64,000 nt of DNA from Saccharothrix sp. (GCF_031180885.1 NZ_JAPSLK010000022.1:1-64000); one strand, 5' to 3'; positions 11,345-20,726 are shown, counted from the first letter of the stretch. Made by a program: numbers and translations. Notes: generated by a model not told the origin, from the letters alone.

Positions 11345-11354
11345 GTGCCGAGTC

Positions 11355-12413
11355 GTGGGACGCAGGCGGGTGACGCTGGCCGACGTGGCCGTGGCGAGCG
11401 GGGTGTCCGCCACGACCGCGTCGTTGGTCCTGTCCGGACGGGCGCGGGAGTTGCGCATCTCCGAAGCCGTCGAGAAGCGGGTGCGAGCGACCGCGCACGA
11501 GTTGGGCTACCGGCGCAACACCCTGTCGGTCGGGCTGCGCACCGGGCGTTCGCAGACCATCGGGTTCGTGTCCGACACCGTTGCCTCGTCGGGGCTCGCC
11601 GGCGACATGATCCGGGGCGCGGTGGATGCGGCGCACCGGCGCGGGTTCATGTTGTTCGTCGGGGAGTCCGGTGGGGATCCGGCGGTCGAACGGGCGTTGG
11701 TGGAGGCCATGCACGACCGCCGGGTGGACGGCATCGTGTTCGCCGCCATGTACACGCGGACCGTCGCGGTGCCGGATGGGCTTCACGACGGTCCGGCGGT
11801 GCTGCTCAACGCCACGGCCGCGTCCCGGTCGAGCCTGCACTCGGTGCTGCCGGACGAGGTCGAGGCGGGACGGTCGGCCGCGCGGGTCGTGGTCGAGGCG
11901 GGGCACCGGGCCGGCGTCCACCTGATCGGCGCGGGGCCGGGGCTGGACGACATCCCGCCCAACAGCACGGCCGCCGTGGAGCGGCTGGTGGGGTTGTGGG
12001 AGGTGTTCGAGGCGGCCGGGGTCGACGTGGTCAGCGCGCACCGGTGTCCGAAGTGGATGCCCGAGGACGGTTACGCCGCGACCCACGAGGTGCTGCGGGA
12101 GCACCGGCCGCGGGCGCTGGTGTGCTTCAACGACCGCCTCGCGTTCGGCGCCTACCAGGCCCTCGGCGAGGCCGGCCTGGCCGTGCCGGACGACGTCTCC
12201 GTGGTCGGGTTCGACGACCATCCCATCGCCTCCTGGCTGCGTCCGCGGTTGACCACGGTCGCCCTGCCGCACCACGAGCTGGGCGTGCGGGCGGTCGAGG
12301 TCCTGCTGGGGCTGTTCGAACGGCGCCGGCGCGGCCAGCGGACCCCCGTGGTCCACCGGGTGCCGATGCCCGTGCGCGAGGGCGGCTCCGTCGCGCCGCC
12401 CAGCACCACGTGA
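11355..12413 (+). CDS. LacI-family transcriptional regulator (importer-linked)
   Basis: About 352 residues. The DNA-binding domain starts VTLADVAVASGVSATTASLV, followed by the hinge helix and a periplasmic-binding-protein-like sugar domain (VGFDDHPIASWLRP near the end). I prefer GTG 11355, just before GRRRVTLADV. An in-frame GTG at 11337 would overlap the operator and would place a TTA codon second. It is divergent from the oligosaccharide importer and directly upstream of the GH27 pair, so it is the best candidate reader of the GCTAA/TTAGC operators. The inducer is unknown. Confidence 0.87.
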   Translation: MGRRRVTLADVAVASGVSATTASLVLSGRARELRISEAVEKRVRATAHELGYRRNTLSVGLRTGRSQTIGFVSDTVASSGLAGDMIRGAVDAAHRRGFMLFVGESGGDPAVERALVEAMHDRRVDGIVFAAMYTRTVAVPDGLHDGPAVLLNATAASRSSLHSVLPDEVEAGRSAARVVVEAGHRAGVHLIGAGPGLDDIPPNSTAAVERLVGLWEVFEAAGVDVVSAHRCPKWMPEDGYAATHEVLREHRPRALVCFNDRLAFGAYQALGEAGLAVPDDVSVVGFDDHPIASWLRPRLTTVALPHHELGVRAVEVLLGLFERRRRGQRTPVVHRVPMPVREGGSVAPPSTT

Positions 12414-12510
12414 CACCTCCCCAGCAGTGCGGACGGAGTGTGCCAGCCGTTGTTCACGCTCACAAGGACTTGCGAAAGATCCGCGCGCACCCCGCTAGGA
12501 AGGTTCGTTA

Positions 12511-12537
12511 GCTAAAGTTAGCGCTCACACCTTTAGC
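12511..12537. promoter_or_regulatory. Second copy of the 27-bp nested operator
   Basis: GCTAAAG (12511-12517), GTTAGCGCTCAC (12517-12528) and CTTTAGC (12531-12537) match the element at 2160-2186 at 25 of 27 positions. It lies 62 bases before the GH27 start. This links alpha-galactosidase expression to the GH43/GH6 promoter region 10 kb away. Confidence 0.7.
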
Positions 12538-12598
12538 TTTGACCGGCTGTGACCGCCTGGCTACATTGCGAGGGTCGACGACGACGCAGGGAGACCTG

Positions 12599-14251
12599 AT
12601 GCCCATCCGACCCTGGACGGCGATCCGCCGCGCGACGGTCGCGCTGGCCCTGGCCGCCACCGCGCTGGTCGCGCCCACCACCCCCGCCACCCCACCCGCT
12701 TCGGCCGCTCCCGGCAGCCCGGCGCTGACCCCGCCGCTGGGCTGGAACAGCTGGAACAGCTTCGGCTGCGGCATCACCGAGAGCCAGGTCCGGCAGGCCG
12801 CCGACGCGATGGTGTCCTCGGGCATGCGCGACGCCGGCTACCAGTACGTCGTCGTCGACGACTGCTGGTTCGACCCCCAGCGCGACGCCGCCGGCAACCT
12901 GCGCAGCCACCCGACGAAGTTCCCCAGCGGCATGAAGGCCCTGGGCGACTACATCCACAGCAAGGGTCTGAAGTTCGGCATCTACCAGGCGCCCAACGAG
13001 AAGACCTGCGCCCAGGGCGTCGGCACGTTCCCCGGTTCGACCGGCAGCAAGGGCCACGAGGTCCAGGACGCCCGGTCGTTCGCGTCGTGGGGCGTGGACT
13101 ACCTGAAGTACGACTGGTGCTCCAGCAGCGGCACCCGGGACGAGCAGATCGCCCGGTTCACGATCATGCGCGACGCCCTGCGCGCCACCGGCCGCCCGAT
13201 CGTCTACAGCATCAACTCCAACAGCTTCCACGCCCCCACCGGCGACAAGTACAACTGGGGCGAGGTCGCCGACCTGTGGCGGACGACCGAGGACCTGCTG
13301 GACATCTGGCAGAACGGCAACACCAACAGCTACCCGATGGGCGTGGGCAACGTCCTCGACATCACCGCCCCGCTCGCCGCCCAGGCCGGCCCCGGCCACT
13401 GGAACGACCCGGACATGCTGGTCGTGGGCCGCCCCGGCCTGACCCTCACCGAGTCCCGCGCGCACTTCGCGCTGTGGGCGCTGATGGCCGCGCCGCTGAT
13501 GGCGGGCAACGACATCCGCACCATGTCCGCCGACATCAGCGCGGTCCTGCGCAACCCGCGGCTGATCGCGGTCAACCAGGACCCGCTCGGCGCTGGCGGC
13601 CGGCGCGTGCGCGACGACGGCAACACCGAGGTCTTCGCCAAGCCCCTCTCCGACGGCTCCGTCGCGGTCGGGCTGCTCAACCGCGGCAGCGCGACCACCA
13701 CCATCAGCACGAACGTCGGCCAGATCGGCTTGTCCGGCACCGGTTTCACGCTGACCGACCTGTGGACCGGCGGCACGTCCAGCAGCTCGGGCACGATCTC
13801 GGCCAGCGTCCCGGCCCACGGCGTCGCCGCCTTCAAGGTCACCGGCGGCAGCCCGATCGCGAACACCACCGCACGCCTGCGCGGCACCGGCTCCGGCCGC
13901 TGCCTCGACGTCGACAACGCCTCCACCGCCGCCGGCGCGACCGTCCTGATCTGGGACTGCCACACCGCCGCCAACCAGCTGTGGACGACGTGGGCGGGCG
14001 GCGAGGTCCGCGTGTTCGGCGACAAGTGCCTGGACGCCTACAACGGCGGCACCACCAACGGCACCCGCGTGATCACGTGGCAGTGCAACGGCCAGGACAA
14101 CCAGCGCTGGACCCAGAACTCCGACGGCTCCCTGCGCAACGTCCGCGCGAACCTGTGCCTGGACGTGGAGGGCGCGGCCACCGCCAACGGCTCCCGCCTC
14201 GTGCTGTGGACGTGCAACGGCCAGAACAACCAGAAGTGGACGCGGTCGTGA
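12599..14251 (+). CDS. Secreted GH27 alpha-galactosidase-type enzyme with ricin-type module
   Basis: A 550-aa exported enzyme of clan GH-D, which contains alpha-galactosidases and beta-L-arabinopyranosidases. The ATG at 12599 is chosen for its AGGGAGA ribosome-binding site and the signal peptide it exposes. The barrel begins TPPLGWNSWNSFGC. The nucleophile is D172 in YLKYDWC, and the acid lies in HWNDPDM (D270/D272). After the Greek-key domain a C-terminal ricin module (about 420-550) carries Q-x-W repeats (NQLWTT, NQRWTQ, NQKWTRS). It is coupled by GTGA to a second GH27 gene. Confidence 0.9.
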   Translation: MPIRPWTAIRRATVALALAATALVAPTTPATPPASAAPGSPALTPPLGWNSWNSFGCGITESQVRQAADAMVSSGMRDAGYQYVVVDDCWFDPQRDAAGNLRSHPTKFPSGMKALGDYIHSKGLKFGIYQAPNEKTCAQGVGTFPGSTGSKGHEVQDARSFASWGVDYLKYDWCSSSGTRDEQIARFTIMRDALRATGRPIVYSINSNSFHAPTGDKYNWGEVADLWRTTEDLLDIWQNGNTNSYPMGVGNVLDITAPLAAQAGPGHWNDPDMLVVGRPGLTLTESRAHFALWALMAAPLMAGNDIRTMSADISAVLRNPRLIAVNQDPLGAGGRRVRDDGNTEVFAKPLSDGSVAVGLLNRGSATTTISTNVGQIGLSGTGFTLTDLWTGGTSSSSGTISASVPAHGVAAFKVTGGSPIANTTARLRGTGSGRCLDVDNASTAAGATVLIWDCHTAANQLWTTWAGGEVRVFGDKCLDAYNGGTTNGTRVITWQCNGQDNQRWTQNSDGSLRNVRANLCLDVEGAATANGSRLVLWTCNGQNNQKWTRS

Positions 14252-15843
14252 GCGCCCGGCGTCTGCTGCACGCCTTAGCCGCGGCCGTGCTGGTGTCGGC
14301 GGGCGTCGTGACGGCGGTCGTGCACACCCAGTCGGCCCAAGCCCTGGAGAACGGCGTGGCGCGCACGCCCCCGATGGGCTGGAACTCGTGGAACACCTTC
14401 GGCTGCAACATCAACGAGACGTTGATCAGGCAGATGGCCGACGCGATGGTGTCCAGCGGGATGCGCGAGGTCGGCTACCAGTACGTCGTGGTCGACGACT
14501 GCTGGATGAACCCCAACCGCGACGCGGCGGGCAACCTCCAGGGCGACCCGACCCGCTTCCCCAGCGGCATGAAGGCACTCGGCGACTACATCCACAGCAA
14601 GGGCCTGAAGTTCGGCATCTACCAGGCGCCGCTGGACAAGACGTGCGCCCAGTACTTCAACTCCTACCCGGGCGCGACCGGCACCAACGGGCGTGAGGCG
14701 CAGGACGCCCGCCAGTTCGCCGCGTGGGGCGTGGACTTCCTCAAGTACGACTGGTGCTCGCCCACGGGGACCATCGAGGACCAGGTCCGCACGTTCGCGA
14801 AGATGCGGGACGCCCTCGCGGCCACCGGCCGCCCGATCGTGTACAGCATCAACCCCAACAGCATCCACGAGAAGACCGGTCCGCGGCGCGACTGGGGCGA
14901 CGTCTCCAACATGTGGCGCACCACCGAGGACATCACCAACGCGTGGAACACCGGGCAGACCAACGGCTACCCGATGGGCATCCAGAACATCGTGGACGTC
15001 ACCGTGCCGCTGGCCTCCTACGCCGAGCCGGGCGGGTTCAACGACGCGGACATGATGGAGGTCGGCCGCGGCGGCATGAACGACACCGAGATGCGCAGCC
15101 ACTTCGCGCTGTGGGCGATGATGGCCTCGCCGCTCATCGCGGGCAACGACCTGCGCAACATGAACGCCGCCACCACGACGATCCTGAAGAACACCAACCT
15201 CATCGCCATCAACCAGGACCCGCTGGGCCTGCAGGCCCGCCAGGTCTCCCACGATGGGACCCGCCGCGTGCTGGCCAAGCGGCTAGCCAACGGCGACGTC
15301 GCGGTGGCCCTGTTCAACCAGGGCACCACCACCACGACGGTCAGCACGTTCTCCGCCGCGGTCGGGCTGGAGGGCACCTCGTTCCTGCTCCGCGACGCGT
15401 GGACCGGGGCCGAGAGTTCCACCTCGGGGTCCATCTCCGCCTCCGTCCCGCCGCACGGCACGGTCGTCTACCGGATCACCGCCTCCGGCGGGTTCCCGAC
15501 GACGACCACGACCACGCCGCCGCCGTCGTCCTGCCGGGTCACCGACACGGTCAACGCCTGGAACACCGGCCTGACCTCGGAGATCACCATCACCAACACC
15601 GGCACCGCGCCGGTCGCCGGCTGGTCGCTGGCGTTCACCCTGCCCGCCGGGCAGACCATCACCTCCGGGTGGAACGCCGACTACACGCCGAAGTCGGGCG
15701 CGGTGACCGCCCGCAACCTGTCCTACAACGCCGACATCGCACCCGGTGCGAGCGTGTCCATCGGCTTCCAGGCCACCCACACCGGTAACTCGGGCGAACC
15801 GGCGGCCTTCACCCTGAACGGGGCCGCCTGCACCATCGCCTGA
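14248..15843 (+). CDS. Secreted GH27 enzyme with C-terminal CBM2
   Basis: A 531-aa paralogue of the preceding GH27, starting GTG within the upstream stop (GTGA). The barrel starts TPPMGWNSWNTFGC. D168 in FLKYDWC is the nucleophile. The acid motif reads FNDADM (D266/D268), with Ala in place of the usual Pro. A TTTTTTPPPS-type linker leads to CBM2 (about 430-531), so this copy binds cellulose or xylan while its partner carries a lectin. Codon 10 (14275-14277), inside the signal peptide, is a rare TTA leucine codon, a possible bldA-dependent step. A strong terminator follows. Confidence 0.88.
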   Translation: MSARRLLHALAAAVLVSAGVVTAVVHTQSAQALENGVARTPPMGWNSWNTFGCNINETLIRQMADAMVSSGMREVGYQYVVVDDCWMNPNRDAAGNLQGDPTRFPSGMKALGDYIHSKGLKFGIYQAPLDKTCAQYFNSYPGATGTNGREAQDARQFAAWGVDFLKYDWCSPTGTIEDQVRTFAKMRDALAATGRPIVYSINPNSIHEKTGPRRDWGDVSNMWRTTEDITNAWNTGQTNGYPMGIQNIVDVTVPLASYAEPGGFNDADMMEVGRGGMNDTEMRSHFALWAMMASPLIAGNDLRNMNAATTTILKNTNLIAINQDPLGLQARQVSHDGTRRVLAKRLANGDVAVALFNQGTTTTTVSTFSAAVGLEGTSFLLRDAWTGAESSTSGSISASVPPHGTVVYRITASGGFPTTTTTTPPPSSCRVTDTVNAWNTGLTSEITITNTGTAPVAGWSLAFTLPAGQTITSGWNADYTPKSGAVTARNLSYNADIAPGASVSIGFQATHTGNSGEPAAFTLNGAACTIA

Positions 15844-15849
15844 GCCGAC

Positions 15850-15880
15850 GCCCCGCCACCCGTCCGAGGGGTGGCGGGGC
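15850..15880 (+). terminator. Terminator of the GH27 operon
   Basis: GCCCCGCCACCC (15850-15861) pairs with GGGTGGCGGGGC (15869-15880) around a 7-base loop, 7 bases after the stop codon. Confidence 0.85.
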
Positions 15881-15947
15881 ACGGTGCTCCTTCACCCGTC
15901 ATGCTGTACGTGCCGACGGACCACCAGAAGGAGCAGGATCAGCGCGC

Positions 15948-16952
15948 ATGGTCACACTCGCCGACGTGGCAAGGCACGCGGGCGTGTCGTCCAGCACGGT
16001 CAGCTACGTCCTCAGCGGCAAGCGCACGATCTCCGAGGAGACCCGCCGCCGCGTCGAACAGGCCGTGGCCGAACTCGGCTACCACCCCAACGCCCGCGCC
16101 CGCGCGCTGGCCGCCCGCAGGTCCTACATCCTCGCCCTGGTGGTGCCGCTGCGCGCGGACAGCCACGAGCCGATCATGATGGAGATCGCCACCTCCGTCA
16201 CGGTCGCGGCCCGGCAGTACGGCTACGACGTGCTGCTGATCACCAACGACGAGGGACCCGAGGGCGTGCGGCGGGTGGCGTTGACCGGGTTGGCGGACGG
16301 CGTGATCCTGATGGACGTCGGGCTGGACGACGAGCGCATCCCGGTGCTGCGCGAGCTGGGCACCCAGGCCGCGCTGATCGGGTTGCCCGACGACCGGGCC
16401 GGGTTGTCGTGCGTGGACCACGACTTCGCCGCCGCCGGCGCGATGTGCGCGGACCACCTGGCCGACCTGGGCCACCGCGAGATCGCGTTCGTCGGCCACA
16501 CCTCGGACACCAGGCACGACAACCCCACCGTGGTCGGGTTCCGCGAGCGCGCGCAGGAGCGCGGCCTGCGCTTCGTCCACCGGGCGTCGGAGGGCAATTA
16601 CGACAGCACGGCGGGCACGTTCGCCCGCATCTTCGCCGACCGGCCGGCCACCACGGCGTTCGTCGTGCAGAACGACGGCGCCATCGGCCCGTTGCTGAAC
16701 TTGCTGCGGACCAGCGGGCGGACGGTGCCCGAGGACGCCTCGGTCGTCGCGCTGTGCCCGGACCGGGTCGCCGAGCAGCACACGCCCCGGCTCACGACGG
16801 TCAGCGGGTCGTACCAGGACCTCGGCCGGGTCGCGGTGGAACAGCTGCTCCGCCGGCTCACCGCCGTGTCGCGCGGCGAGGAGCCGACCGACGAACAACT
16901 CCTGCTCACGCCGACGCTGACCGTGCGGGAGAGCACCGCGCCCAGGGTGTAG
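15948..16952 (+). CDS. LacI-family transcriptional regulator
   Basis: A 334-aa repressor-type protein. HTH MVTLADVARHAGVSSSTVSY (1-20) and the hinge helix (PNARARALAARRS) are followed by a ligand-binding domain with two Rossmann-like lobes. It stands alone between a terminator and a convergent GH62 gene. It may control the GH5-GH62 and esterase units through GAAGCGCTTC sites, or other genes of the island. Ribosome-binding GGAG is unusually far upstream (about 13 bases). Its ligand is unknown. Confidence 0.87.
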   Translation: MVTLADVARHAGVSSSTVSYVLSGKRTISEETRRRVEQAVAELGYHPNARARALAARRSYILALVVPLRADSHEPIMMEIATSVTVAARQYGYDVLLITNDEGPEGVRRVALTGLADGVILMDVGLDDERIPVLRELGTQAALIGLPDDRAGLSCVDHDFAAAGAMCADHLADLGHREIAFVGHTSDTRHDNPTVVGFRERAQERGLRFVHRASEGNYDSTAGTFARIFADRPATTAFVVQNDGAIGPLLNLLRTSGRTVPEDASVVALCPDRVAEQHTPRLTTVSGSYQDLGRVAVEQLLRRLTAVSRGEEPTDEQLLLTPTLTVRESTAPRV

Positions 16953-16955
16953 AGC

Positions 16956-16984
16956 GGCGCCCCCACCCGGTGGGTGAGGGCGCC
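16956..16984. terminator. Bidirectional terminator between LacI and GH62 genes
   Basis: GGCGCCC (16956-16962) pairs with GGGCGCC (16978-16984), continued inside by ACCC/GGGT. It lies between convergent stops at 16952 and 17002. Confidence 0.65.
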
Positions 16985-17001
16985 GGTCGGGAGTCGGGCG
17001 G

Positions 17002-18459
17002 TCAGCGCTGGAGCGTCAGCACGCCCGGCCGCCAGGGCAGGGAGTTGTACGGGACACCGCCCGAGCCGTGCGGAAGTCCCTGGTAGAGGAGCTGGAGGTT
17101 GCAGGGGTCGATGGTCTTGGTCTGGTCGGGGTTGGTGCGGACCAGGTCGCCGTGGCTGATGTCGTTGGTCCAGGTGGCGCCGCTGTTGGCCTTGCCCGCG
17201 AACGGGTTGCTCTCGGTGGCGGCCTGCGGGGTCCACGTGCCGTTGAGGCTGGTGGCGGTGAAGGACCGGAAGTAGCGCCCGTTCACGCCCATCGCCTCGA
17301 CGATCATCAGGTACTGGTTCTGGTCCTTGACCTTGTAGACCTCGACCGCTTCGAACAGGTTCTCCCTCGTGTCGGTCATGATCGTGGTGTAGGACGTGCC
17401 GAAGCTGCCCGGGAAGTTCCCGATCGGCATGGACGACCGGTAGATGTTGCCGTTGTCACCGGCGAAGAACATGTACATGTTCTGGCCGTCGGCGATCAGC
17501 GTCTGGTCGAGCGCGCCGCCGCCGGGGATCTGCCCCGAGAAGAGTTCCTGCGGGGCCGACCAGCTGTTGGCGTTGGTCGGGTCGGTGGAGGTCCGGTAGC
17601 TGAACGTGGTCGGACCCCACTGGTAGGCGAGCACCCAGATGTTCTTCGGGGCGAAGTAGAGCAACGTGGGCGCCACCGTGCCGAGGTTCATCGTGTTCTG
17701 CGGGGCGGAGGCCATGTCCGACCAGTTGGTGAACGGCCCGAAGTTCATCGAGCCGTAGTGCTGGCCGGTCCGGTCGACCGTGGACCCGTAGACCAGGTGC
17801 TTGCCGTTGTGGACGACGGCGGTGAAGTCCTTGAGCGAGATCCAGTCCGACTTCGGGGTCGCCAGGACGCCCGTCGACGACCAGCGGTAGGTCGACGGGA
17901 GCGAGCACGTGCCGCCACTGCCCACGCGGACCAGTTGCCACTGCTGGTTGGCGCCGTTCCAGTCGCCGTACTGGACGACGGCCGCCCCGTCCGCGGTCGA
18001 CAGGCCGGTCACCTCGACCGCCTTGCCGCTGTTGCGGTTGAGCAGCCGGACGTACCCGCCGTCGGAGTCGGCGAGCCGGAACTGCTGGTTGGTGCCGTTG
18101 TGGTCGGTCCACTGCTGGACCTTCGCGCCGTCCGCGCTCGACCAGTTGTCGACATCGAGGACCTTGCCGGAGTTCTTGGACTTCAACCGGTAGTAGCCGC
18201 CACCGGAGTCCACGAACTGCCACTGCTGGTTGGCGCCGTCGTGCCGGGACCACTGCGTGATCGCCGCCCCGTCCGCCGTGGACGCGCCCGAGACGTCCAG
18301 CGCCTTGCCGCTGTTGCGGTTGACCAGCACGTACCAGGCGTTCGTGTCGACGGTCGCCGCCGTCGCCGCGCTCGGGCTGAGCGCGACCGCGGCACCGGCC
18401 GCGAGCACGGTGGCGAGCACCGGGCTTAACAGGGACGAGACTCTGCCCCTCGATTTCAC
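17002..18459 (-). CDS. Secreted GH62 alpha-L-arabinofuranosidase with N-terminal ricin-type module
   Basis: A 485-aa enzyme removing arabinose side chains from arabinoxylan. The signal peptide covers 1-34 and the ricin module about 38-180 (QQWQF, QQFRL, QQWQL). The GH62 propeller starts at [13 protein letters not shown] (185). Likely catalytic residues are D211 (SLKDFT), D318 (ALDQTLI) and the Glu of NLFEAVEVY (near 370). A GTG start follows an AAAGGAGAA ribosome-binding site. The gene is 41 bases downstream of the GH5 stop, so both are probably one transcript. Its lectin module is nearly the same as that of the GH43 enzyme at 6276, evidence of module exchange. Confidence 0.92.
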   Translation of the reverse strand: MKSRGRVSSLLSPVLATVLAAGAAVALSPSAATAATVDTNAWYVLVNRNSGKALDVSGASTADGAAITQWSRHDGANQQWQFVDSGGGYYRLKSKNSGKVLDVDNWSSADGAKVQQWTDHNGTNQQFRLADSDGGYVRLLNRNSGKAVEVTGLSTADGAAVVQYGDWNGANQQWQLVRVGSGGTCSLPSTYRWSSTGVLATPKSDWISLKDFTAVVHNGKHLVYGSTVDRTGQHYGSMNFGPFTNWSDMASAPQNTMNLGTVAPTLLYFAPKNIWVLAYQWGPTTFSYRTSTDPTNANSWSAPQELFSGQIPGGGALDQTLIADGQNMYMFFAGDNGNIYRSSMPIGNFPGSFGTSYTTIMTDTRENLFEAVEVYKVKDQNQYLMIVEAMGVNGRYFRSFTATSLNGTWTPQAATESNPFAGKANSGATWTNDISHGDLVRTNPDQTKTIDPCNLQLLYQGLPHGSGGVPYNSLPWRPGVLTLQR

Positions 18460-18500
18460 GGTGATTCTCCTTTGGTGTCAGGGTTGAAGGAGGTTCGGGG

Positions 18501-20546
18501 TCAGGCCGTGGTGCCCGTGACCGCGCTGCCCGACTTGGTGACGTAGTAGGTGAGCTTCGCCCCGCTCCAGTAGTGGAACGTGAGGGTCACCCGGGCGTTG
18601 TCGTTGACCTCGGCGAAGAACTCGGGCGTCAGGGTGGTGGTGCCGGCCGTGTAGTTCGGGGCGAACGTGCGGTCGAACTCCTTGAAGGAGGTCCAGTTGT
18701 GCGGGCCGGCGTTGGTGCCGTCGTCGTACTTCGCTTCCATCGTGGCCAGTTGGTCGCCCTTGAACGCGGTCGGGATCGCGAAGCCGGCCGTGGTCCCGGT
18801 GGCGTCGGACAGGACCGGGGTGTCGTGGGTGACCAGGTTGATCCGCCACGGCACGCCCTTGGAGAACCGGGCGTGCAGCACGGCGTTCGTGCCGTACTCG
18901 CGCGCACCGCTGAGCCTGGTCATCGCCGACGCGGTGAGGGTGAGCTGGTCGCCGGAGACGGTGTAGTCCGTGCCGCGCACGAGTTCCGTCGTGCCGTGGC
19001 GCAGGCCGGTGAAGGTGGTGCCGTTGAGGTTCAGCGCCAGGGTCTTGGCGGTGACGGGGCTCGACTTGCTGGAGAAGATCTGGTCGGAGTAGGCGGTGCC
19101 GGAGCGGGTGGTCCAGCTGGACTTGATCTGGGCGATCAGTTCGGGGTCGCTCCACTGGAAGGACGTGCGGCCGAAGTGCTGGCCGTTGTCCCACAGCATG
19201 GTGGTGATCTTCTTGACGCCCGCGTAGTAGCCGAGGTACTCGAAGAACTTCAGCTTCTCGCCCTGCTGGATGGTGTTGATGTGCCGGTCGAAGCCGAGCA
19301 GGCCGTACTCGCCCAGGATCACCGGGATGCCCTTGGACACGAACGTGTTGTGGACGCGGTCGAAGGCGTCGGTGAGGTCCTTCTGGGCGGTGGCGTCGAA
19401 GCGCGTGCCGCCGGCGACGTTGACGCTGAACGGCCAGTAGCCGTAGTTGTGCACGGTCGCGACCAGGTACGGGTCGTTGAACGTGCGGAACGAGCCGGCC
19501 AGCGCGTCCAGGTGGTCCTGGTCGGCGGAGGTGTGCAGGGTCGGCAGGATCAGCAGCCGGGTGGCGTTGCCGCCGCCGGACCCGCGCACGATGTCCCGGA
19601 AGGACGCGTTCAGCTCGTGCAGCAGCTCCTCTTCCTGGGGCACGCCCGTGCTGCCCCGGAACTGCGGCTCGTTCACGCTCTCCAGCACCAGCTTCGGGCC
19701 GAAGTCCTTGAACGCGGCGGCGAGCTGGGTCCAGATCGCGTTGTACTGGGCGAGCACGCCGGCCCGGTCGGTCGGCATGTTCAGGATCCACTGCCACGAG
19801 TCGTGGTGGATGTTGACCATGACGTACAGGTCTTCCCGCAACGCCCAGGTGACGACTTCCTTGACCCGGTCGAGGTACGCGGGCTCGATCGTGTAGTCGG
19901 GGGCCGGACCCACGTGGGCGCTCCACGTGACGGGCAGGCGGATGCTCTTGAAGCCCTGCGCCTTCACGTTGTCCAGCAACGCTTCGGTGATCCTGGGGTT
20001 GCCCCAGGACGTCTCGTCGGAACCGGTGGAGTCCAGGGTGTTGCCCAGGTTCCAGCCGGGCTGCATCGCCGCGACGTGCTGCATCGCGGTGGGTGCCTTG
20101 GCGTCGGCGCACCGGACACCGTTGAGGGAGAAGGAAACCGGCGCCGTGTTGGCTCCGCTCCACGTGCCCTTCAGGCCGAACGTCACCGTGCCGCCCGTGG
20201 CGATGGTGGCGTTGTAACCGGCGTTGGTGGCGGTCACCTGGGCGTCCGACGAGGTCACCGTGGCGTTCCAGGCGCGGTCTACCCGCTGGCCGGACGGCCA
20301 CGTCCACTCCAACCGCCAGCCGTCGAGCCGCTGGCCGCCGTTGGTCACCGAGACCTCGGCGGTGAAGCCGCCCGTCCACTGGCCGGTCACCGAGTACCCC
20401 ACGCTGCACGCGGTGGCGGCGGTGGTGGCCGGCGCGGCGGCGGACGGGTGGGCCGCGGCGACCAGACCGGCGGCCAGGGTCGCGAACCCGGCCGCCACCG
20501 CGCCCATCCGATGGCGCACCGTCTTGCTCCTGCGCAGTCCGAACAT
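18501..20546 (-). CDS. Secreted CBM2-GH5-X2-CBM46 endoglucanase/xyloglucanase
   Basis: A 681-aa modular enzyme. The signal peptide covers about 1-38, CBM2 46-146 and the GH5 barrel 152-475. The acid/base is E293 (VNEPQF) and the nucleophile E413 (LGEYGL). An Ig-like X2 module (about 478-560) and a CBM46-like module (about 565-681) follow. GH5_4 enzymes with this X2-CBM46 tail act on beta-1,4-glucan or xyloglucan, with the tail completing the active-site cleft. The ATG at 20546 is preferred over one 45 bases upstream because it has GAGGAG and a proper signal peptide. A GAAGCGCTT operator lies about 30 bases upstream. Confidence 0.9.
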   Translation of the reverse strand: MFGLRRSKTVRHRMGAVAAGFATLAAGLVAAAHPSAAAPATTAATACSVGYSVTGQWTGGFTAEVSVTNGGQRLDGWRLEWTWPSGQRVDRAWNATVTSSDAQVTATNAGYNATIATGGTVTFGLKGTWSGANTAPVSFSLNGVRCADAKAPTAMQHVAAMQPGWNLGNTLDSTGSDETSWGNPRITEALLDNVKAQGFKSIRLPVTWSAHVGPAPDYTIEPAYLDRVKEVVTWALREDLYVMVNIHHDSWQWILNMPTDRAGVLAQYNAIWTQLAAAFKDFGPKLVLESVNEPQFRGSTGVPQEEELLHELNASFRDIVRGSGGGNATRLLILPTLHTSADQDHLDALAGSFRTFNDPYLVATVHNYGYWPFSVNVAGGTRFDATAQKDLTDAFDRVHNTFVSKGIPVILGEYGLLGFDRHINTIQQGEKLKFFEYLGYYAGVKKITTMLWDNGQHFGRTSFQWSDPELIAQIKSSWTTRSGTAYSDQIFSSKSSPVTAKTLALNLNGTTFTGLRHGTTELVRGTDYTVSGDQLTLTASAMTRLSGAREYGTNAVLHARFSKGVPWRINLVTHDTPVLSDATGTTAGFAIPTAFKGDQLATMEAKYDDGTNAGPHNWTSFKEFDRTFAPNYTAGTTTLTPEFFAEVNDNARVTLTFHYWSGAKLTYYVTKSGSAVTGTTA

Positions 20547-20574
20547 GGATCTCCTCACTGAGAAACCGAAGCTG

Positions 20575-20586
20575 TCGAAGCGCTTA
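20575..20586. promoter_or_regulatory. TCGAAGCGCTTA operator before GH5-GH62
   Basis: The central AAGCGCTT of TCGAAGCGCTTA is palindromic and is shared with the site at 20696-20709 on the other side of the same divergent promoter region. The CG centre is typical of LacI-family operators. Confidence 0.6.
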
Positions 20587-20666
20587 AACAAGTGCGGCGA
20601 GAGTAGCCACGGGGACCCGATCCGACAAGGCCGCTTTTCTCAATAGGCGTTGTCAGGACTGGATCG

Positions 20667-20709
20667 TTGACAGCTCGAACGGGACCGTGTCAAGGTCGAA
20701 GCGCTTCAA
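20667..20709 (+). promoter_or_regulatory. Esterase promoter with overlapping operator
   Basis: TTGACA at 20667-20672 is a consensus -35 hexamer inside GATCGTTGACAG, a 12-mer repeated at 21723-21734 before the GH43 pair. TCGAAGCGCTTCAA (20696-20709), with the perfect palindrome GAAGCGCTTC, overlaps the expected transcription start. That is the layout of a repressor-blocked promoter. Confidence 0.6.
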
Positions 20710-20726
20710 CGAACAAGGAGTCGAGC

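Noticed and set aside
12511-12537. Rho-independent terminator formed by the GCTAAAG dyad
   Set aside because: The stem is AT-rich, lies upstream of a gene rather than downstream, and is conserved in sequence with the site at 2160, which marks it as an operator.
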